From the NCBI GenBank assembly GCA_012522185.1, contig JAAYKY010000049.1:1-64000 (forward strand): DNA of 64,000 nucleotides. Direction: 5' to 3'. The stretch is from Flavobacteriaceae bacterium. GTDB taxonomy: Bacteria; Bacteroidota; Bacteroidia; Flavobacteriales; Weeksellaceae. The notes under the pieces are model-generated. The model saw nothing but the letters and a program-made list of their open reading frames with translations, was not told where the DNA came from and did no database searches. The position numbers and the translations under genes were made by a program. This document shows, piece by piece, positions 25,229 to 33,982 of the stretch (position 1 is the first letter of the stretch; each line of letters begins with the position of its first letter).

Positions 25229-26362
25229 ATGAAAAAAAAATTATTAATTATCACACTAATCCTAATAGCGTTTCAAGGATTTTCGCAAGAAGAACCTTTT
25301 TCTTTTCACTCATTAAAAGGTTCTAATTGGGGAGTATTTGATATAAAAACCGACAATCCGCTGTATAACCTGATTGGAAAAGAAGTGTTTGGAAAAGAAT
25401 CTTTTGACTTCACAAGTTCTTTAGGCATTCCAGAAACGGAATCTTTCCAAGACATCAGACATCTTCAGTATTTTGCCTCAGGTGTAGAAATCGTTTACAA
25501 AGCAAATGATGAAAAAATAGCATCTATATTTCTTCTGGCTCCAAATTACAGTAGTTGGTATGAAGCTTTCACAGGAAAATTGCCCTATGGATTGAATTGG
25601 AATATGACCAAAAGTGAAGTGGAAAATCGGATTGGGAACGGCGAAGAGTATCATCGAATGAGCGATGTTTTTTACCAATATAAATCACTTCAAATCGAAA
25701 TAACTTATTTTAAAGGCAGTGAAAATCCCTATTTGAAGTCCATTCAAATTCGGGATTTTGAAGAGAAAGATTTGTCCATAATGGATACAATTGGAGAAGA
25801 CAGCATCGACATGAGAATAGATTCAGAAATGCCCAATATAGCGATTCATGATTCCTCGCAATATGCACCAGAATTTATTAAAAACTTAAAAGACCTTACA
25901 ACTTACCGATCTTTTGAGCTAATTGAAGACAAGATTATTGTCGATAATAGAGAAACAATGGAATTTCCGTACTATCCTTTCCTTGGAGACACATTGTATT
26001 ACGCAAAAGAGGATGGTGACTCATCTGTTTATTTGACAGTCATGAGAATAAATCAAACCACAATTACTTACCAACTGCAAATGCTTAAATCTGGAAAAGA
26101 ATATAAGGAGGAAGATGGATGGGCGCATCTAAATCCTTATGACATAATAAATGGAGATGGGTTTTCAATAAGTGAAGATGAAGATGGCGAGATGTATTGG
26201 TCGGTTTTTTTTAGAAATCAAAAACCAGATGGTTGTTTTACAGATGTTTATGTTGGTTCGAATAGGGGGCTCGCAGCCATGGAAAACCATTGCGTTAGTG
26301 AATTTCGATATAATTCGGAGAAGAACTTCATAAATTTAGAACAAATAAATAAGGAAGAATAA
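25229..26362 (+). CDS. Hypothetical secreted protein
   Basis: The 377-residue protein begins with a signal peptide (LLIITLILIAFQGFSQ). Its mature part shows NWGVFDIKTDNPLYNLIG, GLNWNMTKSEVENRIG and a terminal half rich in Asp, Glu and Tyr with DEDGEMYWSVFF. I do not recognise a domain. The phrase NWNMTKSEVENRIGNGEE resembles short periplasmic modules that follow an L-x-W-x-M pattern, but this is only a resemblance. It follows the cassette-like spacer. Confidence 0.6.
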   Translation: MKKKLLIITLILIAFQGFSQEEPFSFHSLKGSNWGVFDIKTDNPLYNLIGKEVFGKESFDFTSSLGIPETESFQDIRHLQYFASGVEIVYKANDEKIASIFLLAPNYSSWYEAFTGKLPYGLNWNMTKSEVENRIGNGEEYHRMSDVFYQYKSLQIEITYFKGSENPYLKSIQIRDFEEKDLSIMDTIGEDSIDMRIDSEMPNIAIHDSSQYAPEFIKNLKDLTTYRSFELIEDKIIVDNRETMEFPYYPFLGDTLYYAKEDGDSSVYLTVMRINQTTITYQLQMLKSGKEYKEEDGWAHLNPYDIINGDGFSISEDEDGEMYWSVFFRNQKPDGCFTDVYVGSNRGLAAMENHCVSEFRYNSEKNFINLEQINKEE

Positions 26363-26483
26363 TGTATTTTGGATTTTCCGTTAAAATAGGATAATAAAGC
26401 TAATTACAAGCGTAAAAATAGGGATTAATCGACCAACCGGAAAAGAAATTACCCTCGTAAAATCTATTTTTATTGACGAAATA

Positions 26484-26528
26484 TTTGTTCAATTAAATTT
26501 ATATTCTACATTTGTAGAGTTAACTCTA
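26484..26528 (+). promoter_or_regulatory. Promoter and BlaI-type operator of the blaI/blaR1-like operon
   Basis: TTTG (26484-26487), 19 bp and TACATTTG (26507-26514) match the Bacteroidota promoter exactly. The same bases contain TACATTTGTA (26507-26516), the TACAnnTGTA half-site pair recognised by BlaI/MecI repressors. A second palindrome, TAGAGTTAACTCTA (26515-26528), covers the expected start point. Repressor binding would cover the -7 box and the transcription start. Confidence 0.8.
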
Positions 26529-26539
26529 AAGAAATAGAA

Positions 26540-26911
26540 GTGAGTTTATCTAAAAAGGAAGAAGAATTGATGGAAATCATCTGGAATGAAGGGAAGCCTT
26601 TCATGAAAGACATCATTGAGGCTTATCGCGAACCCAAGCCCGCAACGACGACAGTGGCGACTTTGCTAAAGCGAATTCAGGAAAAGGGTTTTGTGGATTA
26701 TGAAATCTTTGGGAATTCCAGAAGGTATTTTCCGCTGGTTAAGAAAGAGGATTATTTTTCGCGACAGATGAAAGGATTGATCAAAAATTTCTTTGGGAAT
26801 TCGCCTTTGCAGTTCGCGTCCTTTTTTACTTCGTCGGCAGATTTGTCGGAGAAGGAGTTAGAAGATTTGAAAAAAATTGTGGACAGTGAAATCCAAAAAC
26901 GTAAAAAATAA
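26540..26911 (+). CDS. BlaI/MecI/CopY-type transcriptional repressor
   Basis: The 123-residue winged-helix repressor starts with GTG. Features are LSKKEEELMEIIW, the recognition region KPATTTVATLLKRIQEKGFV, and a C-terminal dimerisation helix bundle (SEKELEDLKKIVDSEIQKR). BlaI-type proteins are cleaved by a BlaR1 protease after a signal. The stop overlaps the start of the BlaR1-like gene by 1 bp, which is the usual two-gene arrangement. The operator ends about 11 bp upstream. Confidence 0.92.
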   Translation: MSLSKKEEELMEIIWNEGKPFMKDIIEAYREPKPATTTVATLLKRIQEKGFVDYEIFGNSRRYFPLVKKEDYFSRQMKGLIKNFFGNSPLQFASFFTSSADLSEKELEDLKKIVDSEIQKRKK

Positions 26912-28836
26912 TGGAACTTATTTTTAAAATAATCTGTTGTTCGGCCGTGTTCATCGGATTTTATCATTTTGTATTGCAAAGAGAAAAAATGTTCCGGTTC
27001 AACCGTTTTTATCTTTTGGCAACCTTGGTGCTCTCCTTTAGCATTCCCTTTATGGAATTGGGAATAAGAGAATTTTACACTCCGAATTTTCAAGAATTCA
27101 TTCCGCTTATTCAACAAAGCCGAATTCATGAAATTCCCGAAAACTCAAGGGTTCATCTCGCTTCGGTTCCCATAGAAAACCTAGTCGAAACGCCGAAAAC
27201 AATTCCGACTTTTAGTTGGATTGAAATTTTGGGCGCAATCGGAGTGCTCATCAGCTTGGCGTTTTTGGTTCGATTTGTTCTAAACCTTTGGAAGATCAAT
27301 CGTTTGGCGAAAGAAAATGAAAAAGTTCAAAAAGAAGGATTTACGTTGGTGAAAATCAATCGGAATGTTTCTCCATTTAGTTTTTTTCATTATTTATTTG
27401 CTTCGAAACAAGAGGTGGAAAATGAAAATTTACGTTCCGAAATTTTCTATCACGAATTGGCACATATTCGTCAAAAACACAGCTGGGATGTGGTTTTCAT
27501 AGAGTTTCTTCTGATTTTTTTCTGGTTCAATCCCTTTTTGTACATCTATCGAAAATCCATTCGAACCAATCATGAATTTCTGGCCGATGAAGAAGTCTTG
27601 AACCATGATTTTGACACGCTGGCTTATCAGCAACTTTTGCTGGAAAAAATTCCGGTGAAATCTCAAACGAGCCTGTCGAGTTCCTTTAATTATTTAGTAA
27701 CCAAAAAAAGATTGATTATGATGACAAAACAAACATCCAAAATCAAAACCATCGCAATTAAATTTTTCAGCATTCCACTATTGGTAGCCGTAATGTTGGT
27801 TTTCAGCGAAAAAGTTTCCGCTCAGATTGAACCTGGAAAAGGTGTTTCCAAAGAATTGTTTCGTGAATATAAAAAACAAATTCGCAAAGCGACAGTAAAA
27901 GAGAAAGACGAAAATGGAAATAAAATCAAAAAAATCGATACTTCGAAATTGGATAAAGAACTCATGAGCGAGGTCTATGCGCAGATGTCGCCCGAACAAA
28001 AAATGAAAGTTCAGCCCATTCCAACTAAAAAGCAAATTGCTTTTGAATTTAACGGAGAAGATTTTCAAATGAATTTTGATGATTTTAAATTAGACGAAAT
28101 CGTAAAAATGGGATTGAATACCGCCGATTTGGGTTTGAAGATCAGTGAAGGTTTTGGGAATATAAATATCGATACAGAATACTTTAATTCCCCGGAATGG
28201 AAAGCTCAAATTGAAAAAATAGAAAAAAACGCCGCTGATATGGATGCGTATTACAATTCGCCGGAATGGAAAAAGTACATTGAGGAAATTGAAAAAAATG
28301 CCAAAAGAGTAGCGGAATATTACAATTCGCCAGAGTGGAAGAAATACATCGAAGGAATAGAAGCAAATGCAAAAAGAATAGAAGATTATTACAATTCCCC
28401 AGAATGGAAAGCTCAGGTTGAAAAAATAGAAAAAAGCGCAGCGGAACTTGAAGAATATTTTAACTCGCCTGAGTGGAAAAACAAACAAGAAGAAATTAAG
28501 AAAACCGTTGAGAAATTCAACAATCCACAAGCCATAAATTTAAGAAATGAGGCATTTGAGTTTCGAAACAAAGCACTGGAATGGAGAGATGAAGCCTTTC
28601 AATTTAGAAACAAGGCCATGGAGATCAGAAACAAAGCGACGAAAATTCGAAGTGAAGCTTCGAAGTTACCTTTTGACTCAAAAGAACGTAGGTTGTTGAT
28701 GGGTCAATACGACGAGGAAATGCGAAAATACAATGTCGAAATGGAAAAGTACAATCGGGAAATGGGTAAATACAATGCCGAAATGGCTCGGTACAATGAA
28801 AAAATGAATTTGTATCAAGCTTCGCTCAATAGCTAA
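26911..28836 (+). CDS. BlaR1/M56-family membrane metallopeptidase with long helical-repeat tail
   Basis: The 641-residue protein has four membrane helices with a HELAH zinc-protease motif in FYHELAHIRQKHSWD and NHEFLADEEVL behind it, as in BlaR1/MecR1. After the last helix (SIPLLVAVMLVFSEKVSAQ) no penicillin-binding domain follows. Instead there are five 23-residue repeats beginning Y(Y/F)NSPEWK (codons from 28180, 28249, 28318, 28387 and 28456). Next come heptads of the type RNKA-E-, and then YNxEMxK heptads. A long rod-like sensor is inferred. Confidence 0.88.
   Translation: MELIFKIICCSAVFIGFYHFVLQREKMFRFNRFYLLATLVLSFSIPFMELGIREFYTPNFQEFIPLIQQSRIHEIPENSRVHLASVPIENLVETPKTIPTFSWIEILGAIGVLISLAFLVRFVLNLWKINRLAKENEKVQKEGFTLVKINRNVSPFSFFHYLFASKQEVENENLRSEIFYHELAHIRQKHSWDVVFIEFLLIFFWFNPFLYIYRKSIRTNHEFLADEEVLNHDFDTLAYQQLLLEKIPVKSQTSLSSSFNYLVTKKRLIMMTKQTSKIKTIAIKFFSIPLLVAVMLVFSEKVSAQIEPGKGVSKELFREYKKQIRKATVKEKDENGNKIKKIDTSKLDKELMSEVYAQMSPEQKMKVQPIPTKKQIAFEFNGEDFQMNFDDFKLDEIVKMGLNTADLGLKISEGFGNINIDTEYFNSPEWKAQIEKIEKNAADMDAYYNSPEWKKYIEEIEKNAKRVAEYYNSPEWKKYIEGIEANAKRIEDYYNSPEWKAQVEKIEKSAAELEEYFNSPEWKNKQEEIKKTVEKFNNPQAINLRNEAFEFRNKALEWRDEAFQFRNKAMEIRNKATKIRSEASKLPFDSKERRLLMGQYDEEMRKYNVEMEKYNREMGKYNAEMARYNEKMNLYQASLNS
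28180..28524 (+). repeat. Five 69-bp in-frame tandem repeats inside the BlaR1-like gene
   Basis: Each unit encodes 23 residues starting Y(Y/F)NSPEWK and ending in charged helix (IEKNAKR and similar). The starts 28180, 28249, 28318, 28387 and 28456 are exactly 69 bp apart. Synonymous changes between units show they are not a very recent duplication. Confidence 0.85.
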
Positions 28837-28855
28837 ATCACATTATCATTAAGAA

Positions 28856-28889
28856 AAAATGTCATTCTGAACTTTCCGAATGACATTTT
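28856..28889. terminator. Bidirectional terminator hairpin
   Basis: AAAATGTCATTC (28856-28867) pairs exactly with GAATGACATTTT (28878-28889). A-rich DNA precedes it and TATTTTA follows, so it can terminate both the BlaR1-like gene and the converging DUF4136 gene. Confidence 0.7.
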
Positions 28890-28927
28890 ATTTTACTCAA
28901 TCACTCATCCACTGAATCACTCGTCCA

Positions 28928-29446
28928 CTATTTGACCGGCGGATATTTCTTAAAAAGTTTCTGAACGCCTTTCAGAACGTTGGCATCAACGGTCGAAGGG
29001 CTTGCATTGGCCGGCATTTGGATGTCCAATCGACCGTCCCAAACCAATTGATTTTCTGCATTAAAAATAGAAACCAAATATTGCTGATTGAGTTTTTCGG
29101 AATTAATCGGAATGCTCATCCCAACTGAAGTTCCGAAACCATAGCTCCCGCCGCCCACACCAATTCCGACATTGGAATCGCGGGTTTCGGAAATGTATTC
29201 TTCGGGTACGATTTTAATTTTTACTGCCGAATTTTCGTTAAAAGTCATTCCTTTTAAACTCAATTCCTGATTAATGGCATTCTGAATGCGGTTGATATCC
29301 AGTTCGCTCATTGAATTTTCCACCAATTCATATCGGAAATCTTTCAACTGCGAGAAATCCTGATTGCGGTCGTAATCCACGGCGACCGTTTGGGTGCTGC
29401 AGGAAAAAATCAAAAACCCGATAAAAACGAAAGCTAAATTTTTCAT
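28928..29446 (-). CDS. DUF4136 lipoprotein
   Basis: The 172-residue lipoprotein has the lipobox FLIFSC with the cysteine at residue 16. The DUF4136 body follows: VDYDRNQDFSQLKDFRYE, then IQNAINQELSLKGMTF, a glycine-rich VGIGVGGGSYGFG, and a final GVQKLFKKYPP. Proteins of this family sit in the periplasm, possibly at the outer membrane, with unknown role. The gene stands alone between a hairpin terminator and a NUDIX gene. Confidence 0.88.
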   Translation of the reverse strand: MKNLAFVFIGFLIFSCSTQTVAVDYDRNQDFSQLKDFRYELVENSMSELDINRIQNAINQELSLKGMTFNENSAVKIKIVPEEYISETRDSNVGIGVGGGSYGFGTSVGMSIPINSEKLNQQYLVSIFNAENQLVWDGRLDIQMPANASPSTVDANVLKGVQKLFKKYPPVK

Positions 29447-29485
29447 GATTTGAAGTTAACAAAAATTATTCCTTTATAACGAGAA

Positions 29486-29502
29486 TCGAAACTCGAACTT
29501 CG
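29486..29502. repeat. 17-bp sequence repeated in inverse orientation at 58315-58331
   Basis: TCGAAACTCGAACTTCG is the exact complement of 58315-58331. Both copies lie in spacers, here between DUF4136 and NUDIX and there between trpB and trpA. It forms weak self-complementary TCGA steps. Confidence 0.5.
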
Positions 29503-29515
29503 AACTTCGAGAAAC

Positions 29516-30028
29516 CTAAGACCTCAAATAATCGGCAACAGCTTTTCTCAAGGAATCAAACCCAATTTCGTTTAAATGAATTTCTTCTTTTTTAATCCAT
29601 CTTATTTCTGAAATCTCGCTTTCTTCCAGATTGAAATTTACATTTTCGGGAAGCCGGGCTGTGAAAACAAAATCTTCGGTTTTATAGGGAATTCCTTTGT
29701 AGAGATAATCATTGGGCTGTGATTTAAAATATTTGAAATGAGCTGGAGAAATATCCAAATTTAGTTCTTCTTTCAGTTCTCGGGCACAAGTTTCTTCCGA
29801 GGTTTCGTCGGGATCGGTAAATCCGCCGGGGAGATCGAGCATGTCCATTTTTGGTTCTCGATTTCTCACGGTAAACAAGATTTTACCGTCTTTTTCGATG
29901 ATGACCGCGACGGCTGCAGCGACATTTTGAAAATAAACCATTCCGCAATCAAAACATTCAAACCTTCGGTGATTGATAAATTCGATATTTTGGGAAGCGC
30001 AATTCGGGCAAAATTTAAAGTAACTCAT
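29516..30028 (-). CDS. NUDIX hydrolase with N-terminal zinc ribbon
   Basis: The 170-residue protein begins with a four-cysteine ribbon (FCPNCASQN and FECFDCGMVY), followed by a NUDIX domain. The NUDIX box is G-G-FTDPDETSEETCARELKEEL, matching G-x5-E-x7-REUxEE. Zinc-ribbon NUDIX enzymes include NAD pyrophosphatase relatives, but the substrate here is not evident. The start lies 2 bp from the plus-strand frame of bcp and faces it divergently. Confidence 0.88.
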   Translation of the reverse strand: MSYFKFCPNCASQNIEFINHRRFECFDCGMVYFQNVAAAVAVIIEKDGKILFTVRNREPKMDMLDLPGGFTDPDETSEETCARELKEELNLDISPAHFKYFKSQPNDYLYKGIPYKTEDFVFTARLPENVNFNLEESEISEIRWIKKEEIHLNEIGFDSLRKAVADYLRS

Positions 30029-30041
30029 AATTGAATTTTAT

Positions 30042-30074
30042 AGCCCTAACAGGGTTTATAACCCTGTTAGGGCT
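30042..30074. repeat. Intergenic hairpin AGCCCTAACAGGG...CCCTGTTAGGGCT
   Basis: Same element as 23860-23892 apart from the central bases (TATA in place of TCAA). It sits between two divergent genes, where a terminator is not needed. That argues for a dispersed repeat or attenuating structure rather than a simple terminator. Confidence 0.7.
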
Positions 30075-30117
30075 TGTGAGGTTTAGCAAATTTAAACTAT
30101 ATTTATCATTTAATTTA

Positions 30118-30582
30118 ATGAAAAGAAAAATGCTGAAAAAAGGAGACAAAGCCCCGGAATTTGAAGGGGTCGATCAGGACGGAAACCCGATTAAATCATC
30201 GGATTACAAAGGGAAAAAATACGTGGTTTTCTTTTATCCGAAAGCCAGTACGCCTGGTTGCACCGCTCAGGCCTGCGATTTGCGTGACAATGAAGACGCC
30301 TTAAAATCGAAAGGATATGAAATCATCGGGGTGAGTGCAGATTCCGTCCGAAGACAGAAAAACTTCGCGACAAAAAATGACCTGAATTACCCGCTCATTG
30401 CCGACGAAGAACGGAAAATCATCGAGGCTTTTGGCGTTTGGGGACCTAAAAAATTCATGGGAAGAGAATTTGATGGGATTCATCGTACGACTTTCATCAT
30501 CAATGAAAAAGGTTTGATTGAGAACGTAATCGAAAAAGTGAAAACCAAAGAACATGCAAATCAAATTCTTGAAATCGAATGA
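30118..30582 (+). CDS. bcp: Thioredoxin-dependent thiol peroxidase (Bcp/PrxQ)
   Basis: The protein is a peroxiredoxin of the BCP family: KAPEFEGVDQDGN, the peroxidatic cysteine in PKASTPGCTAQACDLRD, and resolving cysteine five residues later, then GVSADSVRRQKNF and FIINEKGLIENVIEKV. It reduces peroxides with thioredoxin as electron donor in the cytoplasm. I used ATG at 30118; ATG at 30130 (MLKKGDKAP) is the other good choice. The frame upstream runs through the hairpin repeat and is not coding. Next is recA, 108 bp downstream on the same strand. Confidence 0.92.
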   Translation: MKRKMLKKGDKAPEFEGVDQDGNPIKSSDYKGKKYVVFFYPKASTPGCTAQACDLRDNEDALKSKGYEIIGVSADSVRRQKNFATKNDLNYPLIADEERKIIEAFGVWGPKKFMGREFDGIHRTTFIINEKGLIENVIEKVKTKEHANQILEIE

Positions 30583-30690
30583 ATTAATTTGTGAATAAAT
30601 AATTTTTCCGCGACGTATTTTGTCATTATTAAACCTTAATTTTGGATACCTAACAATAGGAAATAGCATATTTAATAAAAAAATACAGAA

Positions 30691-31689
30691 ATGAGCGATT
30701 TAGACAATAAAAAGAAAGCATTGCAATTGGTTTTGGACAAAATGGACAAAACCTATGGAAAAGGAACGGTGATGCGAATGGGCGACAGCGCAGTGGAAGA
30801 TGGAATTGGTGTCATTCCTTCCGGTTCACTCGGATTGGACATTGCCTTGGGGATTGGCGGATATCCGCGCGGGCGTGTGATTGAAATTTACGGACCCGAA
30901 TCTTCCGGTAAAACAACTTTGACTTTACACGCCATTGCAGAAGCACAAAAAGCAGGCGGAATCGCTGCATTCATCGATGCTGAACACGCCTTTGACCGAT
31001 TCTATGCAGAAAAACTCGGAGTAGATGTAGAAAACTTAATCATATCACAACCCGACAACGGGGAACAAGCATTGGAAATTGCAGATAATTTAATTCGTTC
31101 AGGTGCTATTGATATTATTGTCATTGACTCTGTAGCAGCTCTGACGCCAAAAGCTGAAATCGAAGGCGAAATGGGTGACTCCAAAATGGGATTGCAAGCA
31201 CGTTTGATGTCGCAGGCATTGAGGAAGTTGACAGCGACAATTAATAAAACCAAATGTACTTGTATATTTATTAATCAATTACGTGAGAAGATTGGGATCA
31301 TGTTCGGGAATCCGGAAACCACTACGGGTGGAAATGCATTGAAGTTCTATGCTTCGGTTCGTTTGGACATTCGACGTGTTTCTCAAATCAAAACTGGAGA
31401 CGAAGCAAGCGGAAACCACGTTCGAGTAAAAGTTGTGAAAAACAAAGTAGCGCCTCCGTTCCGTCAAGCTGAATTTGATATCATGTTTGGGGAAGGGATT
31501 TCCAAAGTCGGAGAAATTCTGGATGTAGGTGTGGAAAAAGGAATTGTTCAGAAAAGCGGTTCTTGGTACAGCTACAACGAAAGCCGATTGGGGCAGGGTC
31601 GTGATGCCGTGAAAGAAGTATTGAAGGACAATCCCGAATTGGCGGAAGAATTGGAAGAAGCCATTAAAAATGCCATAAAAGAAGGATAA
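30691..31689 (+). CDS. recA: Recombinase A
   Basis: The 332-residue DNA recombinase carries all RecA motifs: [20 protein letters not shown], the P-loop [10 protein letters not shown], the [17 protein letters not shown] segment, [20 protein letters not shown] and [19 protein letters not shown] (loop L2 region). It drives homologous recombination and the SOS response. Length and residues are normal. TAATTTTG at 30637-30644 could be its -7 box, although the -33 partner is poorly spaced. No SOS-box call is made for this phylum. Confidence 0.98.
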   Translation: MSDLDNKKKALQLVLDKMDKTYGKGTVMRMGDSAVEDGIGVIPSGSLGLDIALGIGGYPRGRVIEIYGPESSGKTTLTLHAIAEAQKAGGIAAFIDAEHAFDRFYAEKLGVDVENLIISQPDNGEQALEIADNLIRSGAIDIIVIDSVAALTPKAEIEGEMGDSKMGLQARLMSQALRKLTATINKTKCTCIFINQLREKIGIMFGNPETTTGGNALKFYASVRLDIRRVSQIKTGDEASGNHVRVKVVKNKVAPPFRQAEFDIMFGEGISKVGEILDVGVEKGIVQKSGSWYSYNESRLGQGRDAVKEVLKDNPELAEELEEAIKNAIKEG

Positions 31690-31853
31690 AATTCATCAAA
31701 ATATAACTTTGTCAAAACTCTTTCATCTAGAAATAGCTTTGACAAAGTTTTTAATTTAACGGCTTAGCTTATATTTTAATTTTCTGAATTAGTTAACCAA
31801 CAGAGATCGTTCGAAAAGCAAATTAACTTATATTGCAAAATAATTCAGAATAA

Positions 31854-33428
31854 ATGCTGACCACAGATGTTTTAGTAATCGGCTCGGGTATTTCCGGGTT
31901 GTCGTATGCGATAAAAGTTGCCCAAAAATTACCCGAAACCCGTATCACAATTGTTACAAAAGCCAACGGCGAAGAATCCAATACCAAATACGCTCAAGGC
32001 GGTGTAGCCGTCGTAACCGATTTTGAAAACGACAGTTTCGACAAACACATCGAAGATACACTACGTGCCGGCGATGGACTTTGCAAAAGAGAAGCTGTGG
32101 AAATTGTGGTAAAAGAAGGGCCGCAACGTTTCCGTGAAATCGTTTCCTGGGGTGCGCAATTCGACAAAAGCGACGTCGGAACTTATGATTTGGGACGAGA
32201 AGGCGGACATACGGAAAACCGTGTGGTGCATCACAAAGACATAACCGGATATGAAATCGAACGGGCCTTGTTGGCGGTGGTCGAGAAAACACCCAATATT
32301 GAATTGCTTACCCATCATTACGTCATTGACCTGATTACCGAACACCATATTCCCGGCGAAGAATTCGACCGTGATAAGCTGAATTGTTACGGCGCTTATG
32401 TGCTGGATTTGAAATCGGAAAAAATCAAAAGAATTACTTCCAAAATTACTTTGATGGCGACGGGAGGTTGCGGTCATGTTTATAAGAACACGACCAATCC
32501 GGTGATTGCAACCGGGGATGGAATCGGACTGGCGCATCGGGCGAAAGCGAAAATTTCACATATGGAATTCATTCAGTTTCATCCGACGGCTTTGTACAGC
32601 AGTATTTCAGGGCAATTATTTCTGATTTCTGAAGCGGTCAGAGGTTTCGGAGCCAAATTATTGACCCGTGACGGAAATCCTTTTATGCATAAATACGATG
32701 AACGAGAAGAATTGGCTTCACGCGACATTGTGGCTCGTGCGATTGACAATGAAATGAAATTGCGCGGTGATGATTATGTCTGTCTGGATTGTCGTCATCT
32801 AGACAAAGAAAAATTTCTGGAACACTTCCCGAATATTTACGAAAAATGTCAGGAAGAAGGATTTGATATGTTCCGGGATTTAATTCCGGTGGTGCCGGCG
32901 GCGCATTATCTCTGCGGCGGAATCGATGTGGATTTGGACGGCCAATCGAGCATCAAAAATATGTTTGCGGTGGGCGAATGTACCAATACCGGATTGCATG
33001 GCGCGAATCGTCTGGCATCGAATTCCTTGTTGGAAGCCATGGTTTTCGGACACCGTGCTGCACTTAAAACCGTAGAATTGGTCGAAAAAAATAATTTTCA
33101 TTTGGAGAAAATAAATTTGGTGCCCGAATGGGATGACGAAGGTTTGGGCGTGACCAAAGAAATGGTTTTGCTGAATTACCTGAAAAAACAACTTCAAATT
33201 ATGATGAGTGATCTGGTTTCTATCGTGCGTTCCAACGAAAGACTGGAATTGGCCAAATGGCAGGAAGAAGAAATTTACCGTTCGGTCAAAGAAATCTATA
33301 AAATGAATTTGCTATCGCCTCAACTTTCCGAATTGCGAAATCTGGTTTCGGTTGCCTGGCTGATTATTACACAAAGCCAGGAAAGAATGGAAAATCGAGG
33401 TGCGTTTTTTAATAAGGATTTGGAGTAA
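31854..33428 (+). CDS. nadB: L-aspartate oxidase
   Basis: The 524-residue flavoprotein converts L-aspartate to iminoaspartate, the first step of NAD biosynthesis. FAD site TDVLVIGSGISGLSYA is at the N-terminus, then NTKYAQGGVAVV, GREGGHTENRVVHHKD, the active-site region HMEFIQFHPTALY, and GECTNTGLHGANRLASNSLLE. A C-terminal helical domain as in succinate dehydrogenase flavoproteins follows. nadA and nadC are not next to it. The following exported gene starts 30 bp downstream. Confidence 0.96.
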   Translation: MLTTDVLVIGSGISGLSYAIKVAQKLPETRITIVTKANGEESNTKYAQGGVAVVTDFENDSFDKHIEDTLRAGDGLCKREAVEIVVKEGPQRFREIVSWGAQFDKSDVGTYDLGREGGHTENRVVHHKDITGYEIERALLAVVEKTPNIELLTHHYVIDLITEHHIPGEEFDRDKLNCYGAYVLDLKSEKIKRITSKITLMATGGCGHVYKNTTNPVIATGDGIGLAHRAKAKISHMEFIQFHPTALYSSISGQLFLISEAVRGFGAKLLTRDGNPFMHKYDEREELASRDIVARAIDNEMKLRGDDYVCLDCRHLDKEKFLEHFPNIYEKCQEEGFDMFRDLIPVVPAAHYLCGGIDVDLDGQSSIKNMFAVGECTNTGLHGANRLASNSLLEAMVFGHRAALKTVELVEKNNFHLEKINLVPEWDDEGLGVTKEMVLLNYLKKQLQIMMSDLVSIVRSNERLELAKWQEEEIYRSVKEIYKMNLLSPQLSELRNLVSVAWLIITQSQERMENRGAFFNKDLE

Positions 33429-33458
33429 TTATTTTAAATTAAAAATGTTGAATTAAAA

Positions 33459-33959
33459 ATGAAAAATTTACTTACAATATTATGTTTAATTGCCTCGCTG
33501 TTTGCATATACGCAAGAGAGAGAAGTATGGGGAACTGAAGTCCCTAAAAGCCTTGACAAAAAACCACATTCCGGCAGATATACACCAAGAGAAGTGGAGA
33601 AAATGGCAATTCTGAAAGAATGTAAATCTGTAGATGAAAATAATAAAAGTGAATTGCAATTATGCTTAGCAGATGAGTTTAGGAATAAGATTTCTCAAAA
33701 ATTTTCTGAATTTGATAAAATAGCTGATGGCCTTCAATTAAGTGAAAGTACAATTAAAATTTTCTTTGTATTAAGTAAAGAAGGTGAAATTAAAGACATA
33801 AAAACGTATGATTTCGGTTCAAAAGAACTTTCAGCTTTTTGCGCAGAGGCTTTGGAGAATTTAAATTCTAAAATTCAATTTGAACCAGCGCAAATTGATG
33901 GTGAAAAAGTGGATTTAGTGTTTCAACTTCCGGTAAAGTACATTCGAAATCGAGAATAA
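33459..33959 (+). CDS. Secreted TonB_C-like protein (cluster member 1)
   Basis: The 166-residue protein has a signal peptide (LLTILCLIASLFAYTQ), a linker with PREVEKMAILKECKS and a TonB_C-type domain with IKIFFVLSKEGEIKDIKTY and KIQFEPAQIDGEKVDLVFQL. Two cysteines (KECKS and LQLCLA) are placed as in the FPGCE...C pattern of flavobacterial TonB-like proteins. No membrane anchor is present, so it is not a classical TonB. It may be co-transcribed with its relative 23 bp downstream. Confidence 0.7.
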   Translation: MKNLLTILCLIASLFAYTQEREVWGTEVPKSLDKKPHSGRYTPREVEKMAILKECKSVDENNKSELQLCLADEFRNKISQKFSEFDKIADGLQLSESTIKIFFVLSKEGEIKDIKTYDFGSKELSAFCAEALENLNSKIQFEPAQIDGEKVDLVFQLPVKYIRNRE

Positions 33960-33982
33960 TATTTAAATCATAGATCAACTAA

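Noticed and set aside
28180-28524. Regular 69-bp repeats considered as CRISPR
   Set aside because: They are in frame, encode a periodic protein helix and have no unique spacers.
30031-30117. N-terminal extension of bcp
   Set aside because: The extension is translated from the dispersed hairpin repeat and lacks any peroxiredoxin similarity.
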